Origin: Magnetospirillum sp. XM-1
GTDB lineage: Bacteria; Pseudomonadota; Alphaproteobacteria; Rhodospirillales; Magnetospirillaceae
Assembly (NCBI RefSeq): GCF_001511835.1
Contig: NZ_LN997848.1
Span: forward strand, 1,922,001 to 1,986,000
Direction of reading: 5' to 3'
DNA: 64,000 bases
How positions within the stretch are numbered: the first letter of the stretch is position 1; every line of letters begins with the position of its first letter. A model generated the notes under the pieces. The model did not search any database, had not been told where the DNA came from, and saw only the letters and a program-made list of their open reading frames with translations. The position numbers and the translations under genes are program-made. Shown here in pieces: positions 52,482 through 61,578 of the stretch.

Positions 52482-53165
52482 TTGACCGAGAAGCACGACG
52501 ATGCCGCCGCCGACCTCCTGATCAAGGAGGTGGACGAGGATCTGCGGCAGGATGAGCTTAACAGGCTGTGGAAGAAGCATGGCGGCCTGCTGACGGCGGC
52601 TGCCGTGGCGCTGGTGCTGTCGGTGGCCGGCTGGCAGGGCTGGCAGGGCTGGGACGCCAAGCAGCGCCAGGCCGCCTCGTCGCGCTATTCCGAGACCTCC
52701 GCGCTGGTCGAGCAGGGCAAGAAGGACGAAGCCTCCGAGGTGCTGGCCAAGCTGGCCGCCGAGGGGCCCAAGGGCTATCGCCTGCTGGCCGAGCTGCGCC
52801 GGGCCGACATGGCCCAGCAGGCGGGCGATTTCGCCGGCGCCGCCGCGCTGTATTCCAAGATTGCCGCCGATAGCGGGGTGGACAAGGTCTATCGCGACAT
52901 GTCGGCCATCCGCGCCGCCTATCTGGTGCTGGACACCAGCGATCCCGCCGCCGTCGAGAAGTCGGTGGAGCCGCTGGCGGTGGAAGCCAGCTCGTGGCGC
53001 CATTCCGCCCGCGAAATCCTGGCCCTGGCCGCCCTGAAGCGCGGAGACGCCGCCCGCGCCGCCGATCTGCTGGCCAAGATCGCCGAGGATGCCGCCGCGC
53101 CCCAGGGGCTCAGGACCCGTGCCGCCGAATTGCTAGCCGCCACCGGGCAACGCGCCAGGAGCTGA
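52482..53165 (+). CDS. yfgM: YfgM-like tetratricopeptide membrane protein
   Basis: 227 residues. Cytoplasmic acidic N-terminus, one membrane helix near 36-50 (LLTAAAVALVLSVAGWQGW), and a periplasmic TPR-type helical domain about 60-225. The architecture and its position immediately before bamB and der match YfgM, which binds the SecYEG translocon and periplasmic chaperones. Starts at TTG 52482, which has a weak upstream GGAG; no ATG fits. It lies 3 bases before bamB. Confidence 0.87.
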   Translation: MTEKHDDAAADLLIKEVDEDLRQDELNRLWKKHGGLLTAAAVALVLSVAGWQGWQGWDAKQRQAASSRYSETSALVEQGKKDEASEVLAKLAAEGPKGYRLLAELRRADMAQQAGDFAGAAALYSKIAADSGVDKVYRDMSAIRAAYLVLDTSDPAAVEKSVEPLAVEASSWRHSAREILALAALKRGDAARAADLLAKIAEDAAAPQGLRTRAAELLAATGQRARS

Positions 53166-53168
53166 TTC

Positions 53169-54500
53169 ATGGGAATGACCGTCATGACGCGCAGGATCGC
53201 CGGTGTCTTGATCGCCGTGCTGGCGCTGGGAGGCTGCGACAGCTGGCTGGGCGACAACAAGGCGCCGCCGCTGCCGGGCAAGCGCATCTCGATCCTGTCG
53301 CGTGAAAAGATGGTCGAGCCCGACATGGGCGGGGCGCAGGCCAAGATCGTGCTGCCGCCGCCCGAGGAAAACGACGACTGGCCCCAGGCCGGCGGCTATT
53401 CCAACCATGCCATGCACCACATGCAGGTGGGCGATTCCCTGACGCGCGCCTGGAAGAGCGACGCCGGCACCTCGGCCGGCAAGCGTCGCCGCCTGCTGGG
53501 CCAGCCCATCGTCGCCGAGGGCAAGATCTTCACCGTCGACGCCTCGTCCATGGTGTCGGCCTTCGACGCCAACACCGGCAAACGGCTGTGGCGGAGCGAG
53601 CTTACGCCCGAGGACACCTCCGAGGTCTATACCAGCGGCGGCCTGGCCTACGAGGACGGGCAGATCTTCGCCGCCACCGGTTTCGCCCAGGTGGTGGCGC
53701 TCGACGCCAAGAGCGGCAAGATCGACTGGCGCCAGACCGTGTCCGGGCCGCTGCGCGGTTCGCCCACCGTGCGCGGCGGGCGGGTGTTCGCGGTCACCGT
53801 CGACAACCAGACCCACGCCCTGGCGGCCGAGGACGGTTCGGTGCTGTGGACCCATACCGGTATCGCCGAATCCGCCGGCCTGCTGGCCGGCAATTCGCCG
53901 GCCGTGGACGGCAACATGGTGGTGGTGCCCTATTCCTCGGGCGAGATCTTCGCGCTGCGCGTCGAGAACGGCTCGATCATCTGGCAGGATTCGCTGGCCA
54001 CGGTGCGCCGGACCGAGATCGTCGGCGCCCTGCTCGACATCCGTGGCCGCCCGGCCATCGACCGGGGTCGCGTCTACGCCATCAGCAACGCCGACATGCT
54101 GGTCTGCATGGAGCAGCGCACCGGGCGGCGCATCTGGGAAAAGGAGATCGGCGGCGTCCAGAGCCCGTGGATCGCCGGCGATTATCTCTATGTGCTCACC
54201 AACAACAACGAGGTGTTGGCGCTGGAGGCGAAGACCGGCCGCATCGTCTGGGTGACCGAGATGCAGAACTGGGAAAATCCCAAGGACCGCGAGGGCCGCA
54301 TCGTCTGGGTCGGCCCGGTCCTGGCTTCGGACCGCCTGATCCTGGCGTCGTCGGACGGCAAGCTGGTGTCGCTGTCGCCCTATACCGGCGACATGCTGGG
54401 CTGGGAGGAGGCTCCCGCCAGTATCAGCATTGCCCCGGTGATCGCCAACAACACCCTCTATTTCCTGACCGACGACGCCGATCTCGTCGCTTATCGCTAG
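53169..54500 (+). CDS. bamB: Outer-membrane assembly lipoprotein BamB
   Basis: 443 residues. Lipobox LGGC (about residue 23) and then an eight-bladed beta-propeller of about 380 residues: repeated blocks of the form [67 protein letters not shown]. The repeated Gly-Lys/Arg...Trp is the PQQ-like blade motif. It is part of the BAM complex that inserts outer-membrane proteins. Longer than E. coli BamB by about 50 residues, all near the N-terminus. In the conserved yfgM-bamB-der order. Confidence 0.95.
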   Translation: MGMTVMTRRIAGVLIAVLALGGCDSWLGDNKAPPLPGKRISILSREKMVEPDMGGAQAKIVLPPPEENDDWPQAGGYSNHAMHHMQVGDSLTRAWKSDAGTSAGKRRRLLGQPIVAEGKIFTVDASSMVSAFDANTGKRLWRSELTPEDTSEVYTSGGLAYEDGQIFAATGFAQVVALDAKSGKIDWRQTVSGPLRGSPTVRGGRVFAVTVDNQTHALAAEDGSVLWTHTGIAESAGLLAGNSPAVDGNMVVVPYSSGEIFALRVENGSIIWQDSLATVRRTEIVGALLDIRGRPAIDRGRVYAISNADMLVCMEQRTGRRIWEKEIGGVQSPWIAGDYLYVLTNNNEVLALEAKTGRIVWVTEMQNWENPKDREGRIVWVGPVLASDRLILASSDGKLVSLSPYTGDMLGWEEAPASISIAPVIANNTLYFLTDDADLVAYR

Positions 54501-54510
54501 AGTACCCTTC

Positions 54511-55893
54511 ATGTCCTTTACCGTGGCCATCGTCGGACGCCCCAATGTGGGCAAGTCCACCCTGTTCAACCGTCTGGTGGGCAAGCGCTTGGCCATCGTC
54601 CATGATCTGCCCGGCGTGACCCGCGACCGCCGCGAGGGCAAGGCCAGCCTGCTGGGCATGGACTTCCAGGTGGTGGACACCGCCGGTTTCGAGGACGAGG
54701 GCGGCGATTCCGTCGAGGCGCGCATGCGCCGCCAGACCGATCTGGCGGTGTCCGAGGCCGACGTCGCCCTGTTGCTGATCGACGCCCGCGCCGGCGTGAC
54801 TCCGCTGGACCGCCATTTCGCCGACCACCTGCGCCGCCTGCCCACCCCGGTGATCCTGGTGGCCAACAAGTGCGAGGGCAAGGCGGGCATGCCGGGCATG
54901 TACGAGTCCTACGGCCTGGGCATGGGCGAGCCGGTGCCGGTCTCGGCCGAGCACGGCGAGGGCATGTACGAACTGTTCGAGGCGCTGCGCGATCACGCCA
55001 TCAAGGCCGGCGCGCTGACCGAGGACGGTGACGATCCCGAGGAGCCGGAGGACGGCGACGAGGATGATCCCACCCGCCCGCTGACCATGGCCATCGTCGG
55101 ACGCCCCAATGTGGGCAAGTCGACGCTCGGCAACCAGCTGCTGGGCCAGGAGCGCCTGCTGACCGGGCCAGAGGCCGGGCTGACCCGTGACGCCATTGCG
55201 GTGGAGTGGGAGCACCGGGGGCGGCGCATGAAGCTGGTGGACACCGCCGGCCTGCGCAAGAAGGCTCAGATCTACGACGCCATCGAGAAGCTGTCGGTGG
55301 GCAACACCATCGAGACCATCCGCATGTCCGAGGTGGTGGTGCTGGTGATGGACGCCGCCGCCATCCTGGACAAGCAGGACCTGACCATCGCCCGGCTGGT
55401 GGTGGAGGAAGGCCGCGCCCTGGTTCTGGCCATCAACAAGTGGGACATGGTCGACGACCCCCAGACGGCGCTGAAGCGCCTGAAGGATCGGCTCGAGACC
55501 TCGCTGCCCCAGGCCAAGGGCGTCGCCACCGTGACCCTGTCGGCGCTGACCGGCCGGGGCGTCGAGCGCCTGATGGATGCGGTGGTGGACACCTGGGGCC
55601 ATTGGAACCGCCGCATCCCCACCGCCCAGCTCAACCGCTGGCTGGAAGACATGATCGAGCGTCACCCGCCGCCGGCCCTGCCGGGCGGACGCCGCTACAA
55701 GATCCGCTACATGACCCAGGCCAAGGCCCGGCCGCCGACCTTCGTGCTGTTCGCCACAAGGCCGGAGGAACTGCCGGAATCCTATTCGCGCTATCTGGTC
55801 AACGGCCTGCGCGAAGCCTTCGACCTGCCCGGCGTGCCGGTCCGCCTCTATGTGCGCGGCGGCAAGAATCCCTACGCCGACAAGGACGGCTGA
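54511..55893 (+). CDS. der: GTPase Der (EngA)
   Basis: 460 residues, two consecutive GTPase domains plus a C-terminal KH-like domain. G1 of the first is [12 protein letters not shown] near residue 8, of the second [12 protein letters not shown] near residue 195; switch and NKCE, NKWD motifs follow each, and the KH-like tail ends [31 protein letters not shown]. An acidic linker ([18 protein letters not shown]) separates the domains. Der helps assemble the 50S ribosomal subunit. Third gene of the yfgM-bamB-der operon, followed by a strong terminator. Confidence 0.97.
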   Translation: MSFTVAIVGRPNVGKSTLFNRLVGKRLAIVHDLPGVTRDRREGKASLLGMDFQVVDTAGFEDEGGDSVEARMRRQTDLAVSEADVALLLIDARAGVTPLDRHFADHLRRLPTPVILVANKCEGKAGMPGMYESYGLGMGEPVPVSAEHGEGMYELFEALRDHAIKAGALTEDGDDPEEPEDGDEDDPTRPLTMAIVGRPNVGKSTLGNQLLGQERLLTGPEAGLTRDAIAVEWEHRGRRMKLVDTAGLRKKAQIYDAIEKLSVGNTIETIRMSEVVVLVMDAAAILDKQDLTIARLVVEEGRALVLAINKWDMVDDPQTALKRLKDRLETSLPQAKGVATVTLSALTGRGVERLMDAVVDTWGHWNRRIPTAQLNRWLEDMIERHPPPALPGGRRYKIRYMTQAKARPPTFVLFATRPEELPESYSRYLVNGLREAFDLPGVPVRLYVRGGKNPYADKDG

Positions 55894-55912
55894 CGCGTCC
55901 GAGAGCCATCCG

Positions 55913-55950
55913 CACCCCCTCCCCCGGCTTGCCGGGGGAGGGGGATTTTT
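55913..55950 (+). terminator. Rho-independent terminator after der
   Basis: CCCCCTCCCCCGG-CTTG-CCGGGGGAGGGGG followed by ATTTTTG: a perfect 13-bp stem, 4-base loop and T tract, about 20 bases after the stop. Confidence 0.85.
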
Positions 55951-55973
55951 GTTCGGGGCTCGACGTCCAACTC

Positions 55974-56354
55974 CTACTTATGCTTGGAGAACAGATCCAG
56001 CGTCTTGCAGATCAGCGAGCCGATGGGACGCGGCTTGGGGTCGGCAAGGCGTTCCGCCAGGTAATCGGCCACCGCCTTGCCGGGGTCGGTCTCGGCGGTC
56101 TGGCGGGCATCGACGCCGCGGGCCTGCATGCGCTTCATGAAGCCGTCGCCGGCGGAAATGGCGATCACCGTCGCGATGCCGTCCAGCGGGTGGGGGCCTT
56201 CGCCCTCGTAATGGTGAAACACCTGGGCCGGTTCCAGCTCGATCCGGGCGGCGGCGGGGCCTTCCTCCGGGTCATAGACCAGCCAGTGGCGGGCGCGGCC
56301 GGCATGTCCGGCGACCTTGGCGAAGCGGGAATCGACGGCAACGGCGATTTTCAT
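55974..56354 (-). CDS. NifX/NifB-type FeMo-cofactor-binding family protein
   Basis: 126 residues. KIAVAVDSRFAKVAGHAGRARHWLVYD at the start and GIATVIAISAGDGFMKRMQARGVDARQTAETDPGKAVADYLAERL match the dinitrogenase iron-molybdenum cofactor family. In nif clusters these carry cofactor; stand-alone copies, as here, may bind other clusters. No nif genes are visible. Convergent with der, ATG 56354. Confidence 0.88.
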   Translation of the reverse strand: MKIAVAVDSRFAKVAGHAGRARHWLVYDPEEGPAAARIELEPAQVFHHYEGEGPHPLDGIATVIAISAGDGFMKRMQARGVDARQTAETDPGKAVADYLAERLADPKPRPIGSLICKTLDLFSKHK

Positions 56355-56428
56355 GACAAGGCGCCCCCAATGTGAAGCAATTCATAGACATAGGCAGATC
56401 GTATGATCACTAAGGCAAGCCTGGGGAA

Positions 56429-56454
56429 GGAATGCGTATCGGAATGCGCATTCC
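56429..56454. promoter_or_regulatory. Candidate operator upstream of the NarL-type regulator
   Basis: GGAATGCG-TATC-GGAATGCGCATTCC: a palindrome GGAATGCGCATTCC (56441-56454) preceded by a direct copy of its left half. It is 54 bases before the GTG start of the response regulator and could be an autoregulatory site. Not tested. Confidence 0.3.
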
Positions 56455-56507
56455 CTTGATGTGGGGCCTGAACTCGGCGATTATCCGGCAGGCGGAGGAG
56501 AACGACT

Positions 56508-57137
56508 GTGACGGTACGCATTCTGATAGCCGAGGATCAACAGCTGGTTCGGCAGGGCCTGGTTGCCCTGCTGGCGGTTGACGATGTCACCATCGTCGGC
56601 GAGGCCGAGGACGGCAAGGGCGCGCTGGAGATGGCCCGCACCCTGTCGCCCGACGTGGTGCTGATGGACCTGTCCATGCCCGAACTGGATGGCGTCGAGG
56701 CGACCCGGCGCATCAAGCAGGTGGCGCCGCAGGTGCGCGTCCTGGTGCTCACCGTCGCCAATTGCGAACGCCGGGTGGCCGAGGCCCTGGCGGCCGGTGC
56801 CGACGGCTACGCCTTGAAGAAGCTGGGCCACGCCGAGCTGATGGCCGCCATCAACGCGGTGTGCGCCGGCAAGACCTATCTGGGCCCCGGCCTGTCCGAG
56901 GAACTGGTCAAGGAATACCTGGAAGGCTCGGACATGGCCGGCGGTTCGCTGACCGCCCGCGAGCGCGAGGTGCTGCAGCTGATCGCCCGCGGCCACAAGA
57001 ACCGCGAGATCGCCGACGACCTGGGCATCGCCATCAAGACGGTGGAGACCCACCGCACCAAGATCATGCAGAAGCTCGACCTGCACAATTCCGCCGAACT
57101 GGCGGCCTACGCCATCCGGCGCGGGCTGATCGAGTAG
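56508..57137 (+). CDS. NarL/FixJ-family response regulator
   Basis: 209 residues. Receiver about 1-120 with RILIAEDQQLVRQG, phospho-Asp in VVLMDLSMPELDG near residue 55, and conserved Lys in YALKKLGHAEL. LuxR-type helix-turn-helix about 145-205: LTAREREVLQLIARGHKNREIADDLGIAIKTVETHRTKIMQKLDL. GTG 56508 has GGAGGAG 8 bases upstream. No kinase is adjacent. Confidence 0.92.
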   Translation: MTVRILIAEDQQLVRQGLVALLAVDDVTIVGEAEDGKGALEMARTLSPDVVLMDLSMPELDGVEATRRIKQVAPQVRVLVLTVANCERRVAEALAAGADGYALKKLGHAELMAAINAVCAGKTYLGPGLSEELVKEYLEGSDMAGGSLTAREREVLQLIARGHKNREIADDLGIAIKTVETHRTKIMQKLDLHNSAELAAYAIRRGLIE

Positions 57138-57138
57138 G

Positions 57139-57651
57139 TCAGCCCAGGGCGGCGACCAGGCGCGCCGCCCAGCTCCGCAGCCGGCCGATGGATCGGCGGG
57201 CGAAACGCCACACTCTCCACCCGTTCAGCCGCGCATGGGCCCAGGCCTTGGCGCCGGTGATCCAGTCGTGCAGGCGCACGAACCACGCCACGCTCATCAG
57301 GGTCGGCTTGCACAGGGTGTAGATGCGGGCGAACAGCGCCGTGGCGGTGAGTTTCGCGGCCAGCAGCACCAGAATCCCCCACAGAACGTGCCCATGGGCC
57401 ATGGCCCACAGCGCCATCAGCTTGAAGGGAAACATGGCGGCGCCGGGCGCCAGGAACAGCGCCGCCGCCCCCATGGGGGGCAGGGTCTGGATGCGGGCCT
57501 CCAGCCGGGCGACCAGGGGCAGGCGGCCCAGGCGGGCCATCAGCGCCTTCAATCCGGCCCAGACCACTTCCTCGGCCAGCATCAGCAGGACGGCGGGCGG
57601 CACCAGCAGGGCGGAGACGAGGGAATGGCGGCGGGGCGTTCGGTCGCTCAT
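57139..57651 (-). CDS. Membrane protein of unknown function
   Basis: 170 residues. Hydrophobic segments near 14-35, 60-78 and 85-110. A conserved-looking turn PPMGAAALFLAPGAAMFPFKLMALWAMAHGHVLWGILVLLAAKLTATALFARIYTL follows, and the C-terminal 40 residues are basic and Trp/Arg-rich. No named domain. Convergent with the NarL-type regulator gene (stops two bases apart). Confidence 0.7.
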   Translation of the reverse strand: MSDRTPRRHSLVSALLVPPAVLLMLAEEVVWAGLKALMARLGRLPLVARLEARIQTLPPMGAAALFLAPGAAMFPFKLMALWAMAHGHVLWGILVLLAAKLTATALFARIYTLCKPTLMSVAWFVRLHDWITGAKAWAHARLNGWRVWRFARRSIGRLRSWAARLVAALG

Positions 57652-57760
57652 GGGCCTGATCGCAAGGGAAGGACGGCATCAATATAGGACGGGCGGCCTG
57701 TCACGCAAACGTCAGGCTGGGGTGCTAGCCTCTGCGGCCGTTCATTGATGAAAGCCCGCC

Positions 57761-58138
57761 ATGCGCCTGCCGTCCTCGCCTTTTGGTATTTTTCTGGTCA
57801 TCTGCGCCGTCCTGCTGCCCGCCGGAGCGGGGCTGACCGCCCCGGTCTGGCTGATGGTGATGGGCATGCGTCTCGACGTCGCCGCCGCCATCGGGGCGCG
57901 CATCGTCGGCGTGACCGCCCTGGCCTGCGCCTGCCTGGGTCTGGTCTATTGGCTGGTCATACGGCCCCGGCTGGCGGTCGCCCCGCCGGTGGCGGTCGAA
58001 ACCGGACCGATTGCGGAGAATCCGGCCCGCGACCGGCTGGTCCACGCCCTGGTGTGGTGCCTGTTCCTCGTCCCCTTCGTGCTGGTGGTCGTCGGCTTCA
58101 TTGTGGGTCAGCTGGACAAGGCGGCGGGGGTGGATTGA
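57761..58138 (+). CDS. Small membrane protein of unknown function
   Basis: 125 residues with three hydrophobic segments (about 9-35, 42-66, 97-116) and a Pro/Val-rich loop between the second and third. No recognised domain. Its last 41 bases overlap the 3' end of a possible small Cys-rich gene on the opposite strand. Divergent from the 57139-57651 gene across 109 bases. Confidence 0.65.
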   Translation: MRLPSSPFGIFLVICAVLLPAGAGLTAPVWLMVMGMRLDVAAAIGARIVGVTALACACLGLVYWLVIRPRLAVAPPVAVETGPIAENPARDRLVHALVWCLFLVPFVLVVVGFIVGQLDKAAGVD

Positions 58139-58307
58139 CGCCCTTGCGCCGGGAGCGGCGCAGCTTCCGCTCGACGCCGCAATCCAGGCAGACCTGGGCG
58201 CGGGCCCGGCGGCAGCGGTCCTTGACCGGGCAATCCTCGGGCGGTTCGGCCCTTGTGGGGCGGCCGGAGCGGGTGGTTGGGCGCTTAGGGGGGGCCGGGT
58301 CTGCCAT
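58098..58307 (-). CDS. Possible small Cys-rich protein
   Basis: 69 residues from ATG 58307. PEDCPVKDRCRRARAQVCLDCGVERKLRRSRRKG has four cysteines (C-x5-C-x7-C-x2-C) in a very basic context, which could bind zinc. No strong ribosome-binding site precedes it, and it overlaps the convergent membrane gene by 41 bases, so it is uncertain. The Cys pattern is what separates it from a chance frame. Confidence 0.35.
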   Translation of the reverse strand: MADPAPPKRPTTRSGRPTRAEPPEDCPVKDRCRRARAQVCLDCGVERKLRRSRRKGVNPPPPPCPADPQ

Positions 58308-58327
58308 GATGGCCGAAGGAAAGGGGC

Positions 58328-59197
58328 TTAGTGCCCGCCCTTCTTTTCCTTTTTGTCGTCCTTCTTTTCTTCCTTGCCGCCCGCCTTGCCCGCCACCTGA
58401 TCGGGCCGCATGAAGGCCTGTACCGGCTTCAGCCATTCCGAGGCATCGTTGGCCCGTTCCGCCACGGCGGCGCGGCCGTCGGAGGAGGCGTTCAGGGTGG
58501 CGGTGACGCCTTCCAGCGCCGCCCGCTGGCTGGCTTCGTCGCCGCCCTCGGCCCGGACGGCGAAGACGGCGCGGACCGGAATGGCGGCGTCGGGGCCGCT
58601 GGGGCGCAGCGAAAGCATCCAGCCGACCTTGCGGTTCGGGCCTTCGATCACTCCTTCCTTCATCATCAGGGACTGGTTGGCGGCCATGATGCCGACGGAA
58701 TAGCGCAGCACCGCGTCGCCGGGCGGCGCCGTCAGGGTGACGCCCACCGGAATGGGCTTGGTCCCGTGCAGCACCAGTTCGCCCTCGACGGCATAGGCGA
58801 TGCCGTCGGTGCGGGGAAAGCGGGCCAGTTCGTTCTTGAACGAGAAGGTGGCCTCGTTGGAGCGGGTCCAGCCGCGCGGGATCTCCTTGCGCAGCAGGAA
58901 GCGCTCCACCGTGCGGCGCAGGGTGTAGAAATGCTCGTCCTCGGTGGGGGTGAAGCTCTCGCGCTTGCGCGGCGCCGGCAGCAGGCCGGTGGCTTCGATG
59001 GTGAAGATGCCGTAGCCGTTGGCCACCGGGGCCTTGTCCACCAGGGTGAAATTCTCCACCGCCACGGATGCCGCGACGGGGGCGCCGGGAACGCCTTTGG
59101 CCGGAGTGGTGGCCGCCTGGGATTCCGCCGCGTCGGCTTCGCAGCCGAGGCTGGCGGCCATCGCGAATGCAAGCATGGCCATCGACCTTAGGAACAT
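58328..59197 (-). CDS. Secreted protein of unknown function with Lys-rich tail
   Basis: 289 residues. Signal peptide of about 23 residues (MFLRSMAMLAFAMAASLGCEADA), which is probably cleaved after an Ala; the Cys there is not a clear lipobox. The middle is beta-rich and looks like an outer-envelope fold (FTLVDKAPVANGYGIFTIEAT, YAVEGELVLHGTKPIPVGVTLTAPP). It ends KEEKKDDKKEKKGGH. No family recognised. Next upstream gene is divergent. Confidence 0.7.
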   Translation of the reverse strand: MFLRSMAMLAFAMAASLGCEADAAESQAATTPAKGVPGAPVAASVAVENFTLVDKAPVANGYGIFTIEATGLLPAPRKRESFTPTEDEHFYTLRRTVERFLLRKEIPRGWTRSNEATFSFKNELARFPRTDGIAYAVEGELVLHGTKPIPVGVTLTAPPGDAVLRYSVGIMAANQSLMMKEGVIEGPNRKVGWMLSLRPSGPDAAIPVRAVFAVRAEGGDEASQRAALEGVTATLNASSDGRAAVAERANDASEWLKPVQAFMRPDQVAGKAGGKEEKKDDKKEKKGGH

Positions 59198-59309
59198 GGG
59201 GGAATCCGATTCTGTTGATCCCGTGCGACAGGCGGCATTGTGGTCCTTGTGCATACGGGTTTTCAACTCCCAGATAGGGAAGGGACCCGGGGGTGGAAAG
59301 GAAAAGACG

Positions 59310-59858
59310 ATGGAAGGCCAGGCCGGACCGGTTACCGTCAGCATCGCGCGCAAGGCCGTCGCCGGCCGCGAGGCCGATTACGAGGCCTGGATATCGCGGA
59401 TCACCGCCGAGGTCTGCCACTGGCCGGGCTATCAGGGGGTCAACGTCCTGCGGCCGGCGGCCGCCACCGATTACGCCTACGTCACCATCTACCGCTTCGC
59501 CAACTGGGAACAGTGCCACGCCTTCGAGAAATCCGAGATGCGCGCCAAGTTCCTCGAAGAATTGGAGGGCATGGTCGAGCCGGAAGCCGAGATCAAGAAG
59601 GTCACCGGCCTGGAATTCTGGTTCGACCTGCCCGAGGTGCCCGCCCAGGCCCGGCCGTCGCCCCACAAGATGGCCCTGGTGGTGACCCTGGTGGCCTATG
59701 GCGTGGTCATGGGCCTGAATTTCGCCATCGGACCGCTGATCGCCGCCCAGCCCCTGTGGCTCAAGGCCCTGATCATGGTCTCGGCCCAGGTGCTGCTGAT
59801 GACCTACGTCTTCATGCCCCAGGCCACCAGGCTGCTGCGCCGCTGGCTGTTCGGCTAG
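59310..59858 (+). CDS. Antibiotic-biosynthesis-monooxygenase-type domain protein with membrane tail
   Basis: 182 residues. N-terminal ~110 residues: VTVSIARKAVAGREADYEAWISRITAEVCHWPGYQGVNVLRPA and YVTIYRFANWEQCHAFEKSEMR look like the ferredoxin-like ABM fold. Two membrane helices follow (MALVVTLVAYGVVMGLNFAIGPL and ALIMVSAQVLLMTYVFMPQAT). This ABM plus two-helix form is a recurrent family of unknown substrate. ATG 59310 follows GGAAAGGAAAAGACG. Confidence 0.82.
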   Translation: MEGQAGPVTVSIARKAVAGREADYEAWISRITAEVCHWPGYQGVNVLRPAAATDYAYVTIYRFANWEQCHAFEKSEMRAKFLEELEGMVEPEAEIKKVTGLEFWFDLPEVPAQARPSPHKMALVVTLVAYGVVMGLNFAIGPLIAAQPLWLKALIMVSAQVLLMTYVFMPQATRLLRRWLFG

Positions 59859-59961
59859 GATATTAAATAAGAAGCCCCTCTCCCCCCCGCCCCCACCCCG
59901 CCTCACCCCCAGCAAAGCCGGGGGAGGGGGAGAGGATGAGCTCGCCCCTCTCGATGGCGGA

Positions 59962-60246
59962 TCAGCGCCTGAGCGCGCCGGGCAAAGCGTGGCGGGCCAG
60001 GGCCACCGACTGGGCGGGCAGGTCCACCTCGTCGGCGAAGGCCAGCAACGCCGATTCGTCGTCCAGCAGGAAATCCAGCACCGCGCCCAGCACCTCCGCC
60101 TCGCCCGCTCGCTGCCGCAGGGTTTGGGAATCGCAGCCGGTCAGCGCCAGGAAGCGCATGGCCCTGTCCTGGTCGGTGACCAGCCAGGCCAAGGCCCGAA
60201 GTGCCGTCACTTCCGCCGAGGCGGGAGAAAGCATGGTGTCATGCAT
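59962..60246 (-). CDS. DUF3572 family protein
   Basis: 94 residues, all helical. VTALRALAWLVTDQDRAMRFLALTGCDSQTLRQRAGEAEVLGAVLDFLLDDESALLAFADEVDLPAQSVALARHALPG is close to the alphaproteobacterial DUF3572 family. Function unknown. It overlaps the upstream 62-residue gene by 8 bases, so they are translated together. Confidence 0.87.
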   Translation of the reverse strand: MHDTMLSPASAEVTALRALAWLVTDQDRAMRFLALTGCDSQTLRQRAGEAEVLGAVLDFLLDDESALLAFADEVDLPAQSVALARHALPGALRR

Positions 60247-60427
60247 GGCCGATTCCCCTCGCCCGGTGCATGCGCTCGACCTGGGAGAGCAGCCGCATGG
60301 CCCGGTCCGCCGCCGGCCAGTCGCCCTGCCGCGCCAATTCGGCGGCGCGCCGCGCCGCCACGAACACGGCTTCCCGTCCGAAATAGGCGACCATTTCGTG
60401 GGCCGCGCTGGTCCATTGTTCGTCCAT
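60239..60427 (-). CDS. Small conserved protein upstream of the DUF3572 gene
   Basis: 62 residues: MDEQWTSAAHEMVAYFGREA and RRAAELARQGDWPAADRAMRLLSQVERMHRARG. Helical and cytoplasmic. The ATG at 60427 has GGAG about 10 bases upstream. Not a recognised family, but the 8-base overlap with DUF3572 and the good start support it as real. Confidence 0.65.
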   Translation of the reverse strand: MDEQWTSAAHEMVAYFGREAVFVAARRAAELARQGDWPAADRAMRLLSQVERMHRARGIGHA

Positions 60428-60579
60428 GCCGGGGGTCTCCTGCAAAGAACGTAACGATAAAATAAACAGAACAAAAAGGCAATATGATCTTTGCCGGTGG
60501 CAAATTCCCGGCTTGAAGCGGTAAGATGCCATTCCCATCTACCTTTCCATACGTATGGGGTGGCTAAGGGGAGGGCCGA

Positions 60580-61578
60580 ATGCGGTTTCGCTGGATTGCG
60601 ACGGCGGCGGGGGGCGTCGTGCTGGCCGCAGTGTTCATGCTGCTGAACTGGGGCGGGGTCTTCGACGACCGCAGGCTGGTGATCGGCGTCCTCAACCACG
60701 CCATCGTGGCCGAGGAGGCCCTGGACGGATTCAAGGCCGGCCTTGCCTCCCAGGGGTATCCCGAAGGCGGGCGCGTCACCTACCACTATCGCGGCCCGGT
60801 CACCGGCCCGGCCCTGGAGGCCGAGGCGGAACGGCTGGCCACCTTGAAGCCCGACCTGTTTCTCAGCCTCTCCACCCCGGCGGCCAAGGCCGCCTTCGCC
60901 GTGGCCAAGCCCTTAGGCACGCCGCTGGTTTTCGCCCCGGCCAGCGACCCCATCGCCATCGGTCTGGCCGAGACCCTGGGACGGCCGGGACGCAACGCCA
61001 CCGGCGTCACCTTCGGCATCCAGGAGCCGGTGCGCCTGCAATGGCTGAAGACGCTGCTGCCGGGCTTGAAGGCGGTGCTGGTGCCCTACAATCCCGACGA
61101 CGCCTCGCCCAGGGTGTCTCTCGCCAAGATCACGCCGCTGGCCGCCGAGCTGGGCATCCGTATCGATCAGGCCCATGTGCGCAATCTGGCCGAGCTGGAC
61201 GGGGCCCTGGCGCGGATGGCTCCCGACGTCGGCGCGGTGTTCGTGCCGGTGGACGCCTTCGTGGCGTCCCAGGTGCCGCGCCTCATGCTGGCCACCCTGG
61301 GCCGGGGAATTCCTCTGACGACGCCGCAGCGGGGCGGCGTGGTCGAGGGCGCCTTCATGTCCTACGGCCTCGACATGCGCTCGCTGGGAGGCCAGGGGGC
61401 GCGGCTGGCCGCCCAGATCTTGGGCGGCGTTCCCGCCGGCGACCTGCCGGTGGAGACGGCGGAATTCCGTCTGGTGATCAACATGGAGACGGCCGGGCGC
61501 CTGGGGCTTCAAATCCCCGACACCATCTTGCGCCAGGCAGAACTGATCCGCGCGGTGAGGGGGGACGATGGCCGCTGA
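60580..61578 (+). CDS. Membrane-tethered ABC-type substrate-binding protein
   Basis: 332 residues. A single N-terminal hydrophobic segment (WIATAAGGVVLAAVFMLLNW) with no clear cleavage site, so a membrane anchor, then an ABC_sub_bind (pfam04392) type fold: VIGVLNHAIVAEEALDGFKAGLASQGYPEGGRVTYHYRG, RNATGVTFGIQEPVRLQWLK, and C-terminal AEFRLVINMETAGRLGLQIPDTILRQAELIR. No ATPase or permease is adjacent. It overlaps the next GGDEF-EAL gene by 11 bases. It probably senses a small ligand for that protein. Confidence 0.87.
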   Translation: MRFRWIATAAGGVVLAAVFMLLNWGGVFDDRRLVIGVLNHAIVAEEALDGFKAGLASQGYPEGGRVTYHYRGPVTGPALEAEAERLATLKPDLFLSLSTPAAKAAFAVAKPLGTPLVFAPASDPIAIGLAETLGRPGRNATGVTFGIQEPVRLQWLKTLLPGLKAVLVPYNPDDASPRVSLAKITPLAAELGIRIDQAHVRNLAELDGALARMAPDVGAVFVPVDAFVASQVPRLMLATLGRGIPLTTPQRGGVVEGAFMSYGLDMRSLGGQGARLAAQILGGVPAGDLPVETAEFRLVINMETAGRLGLQIPDTILRQAELIRAVRGDDGR

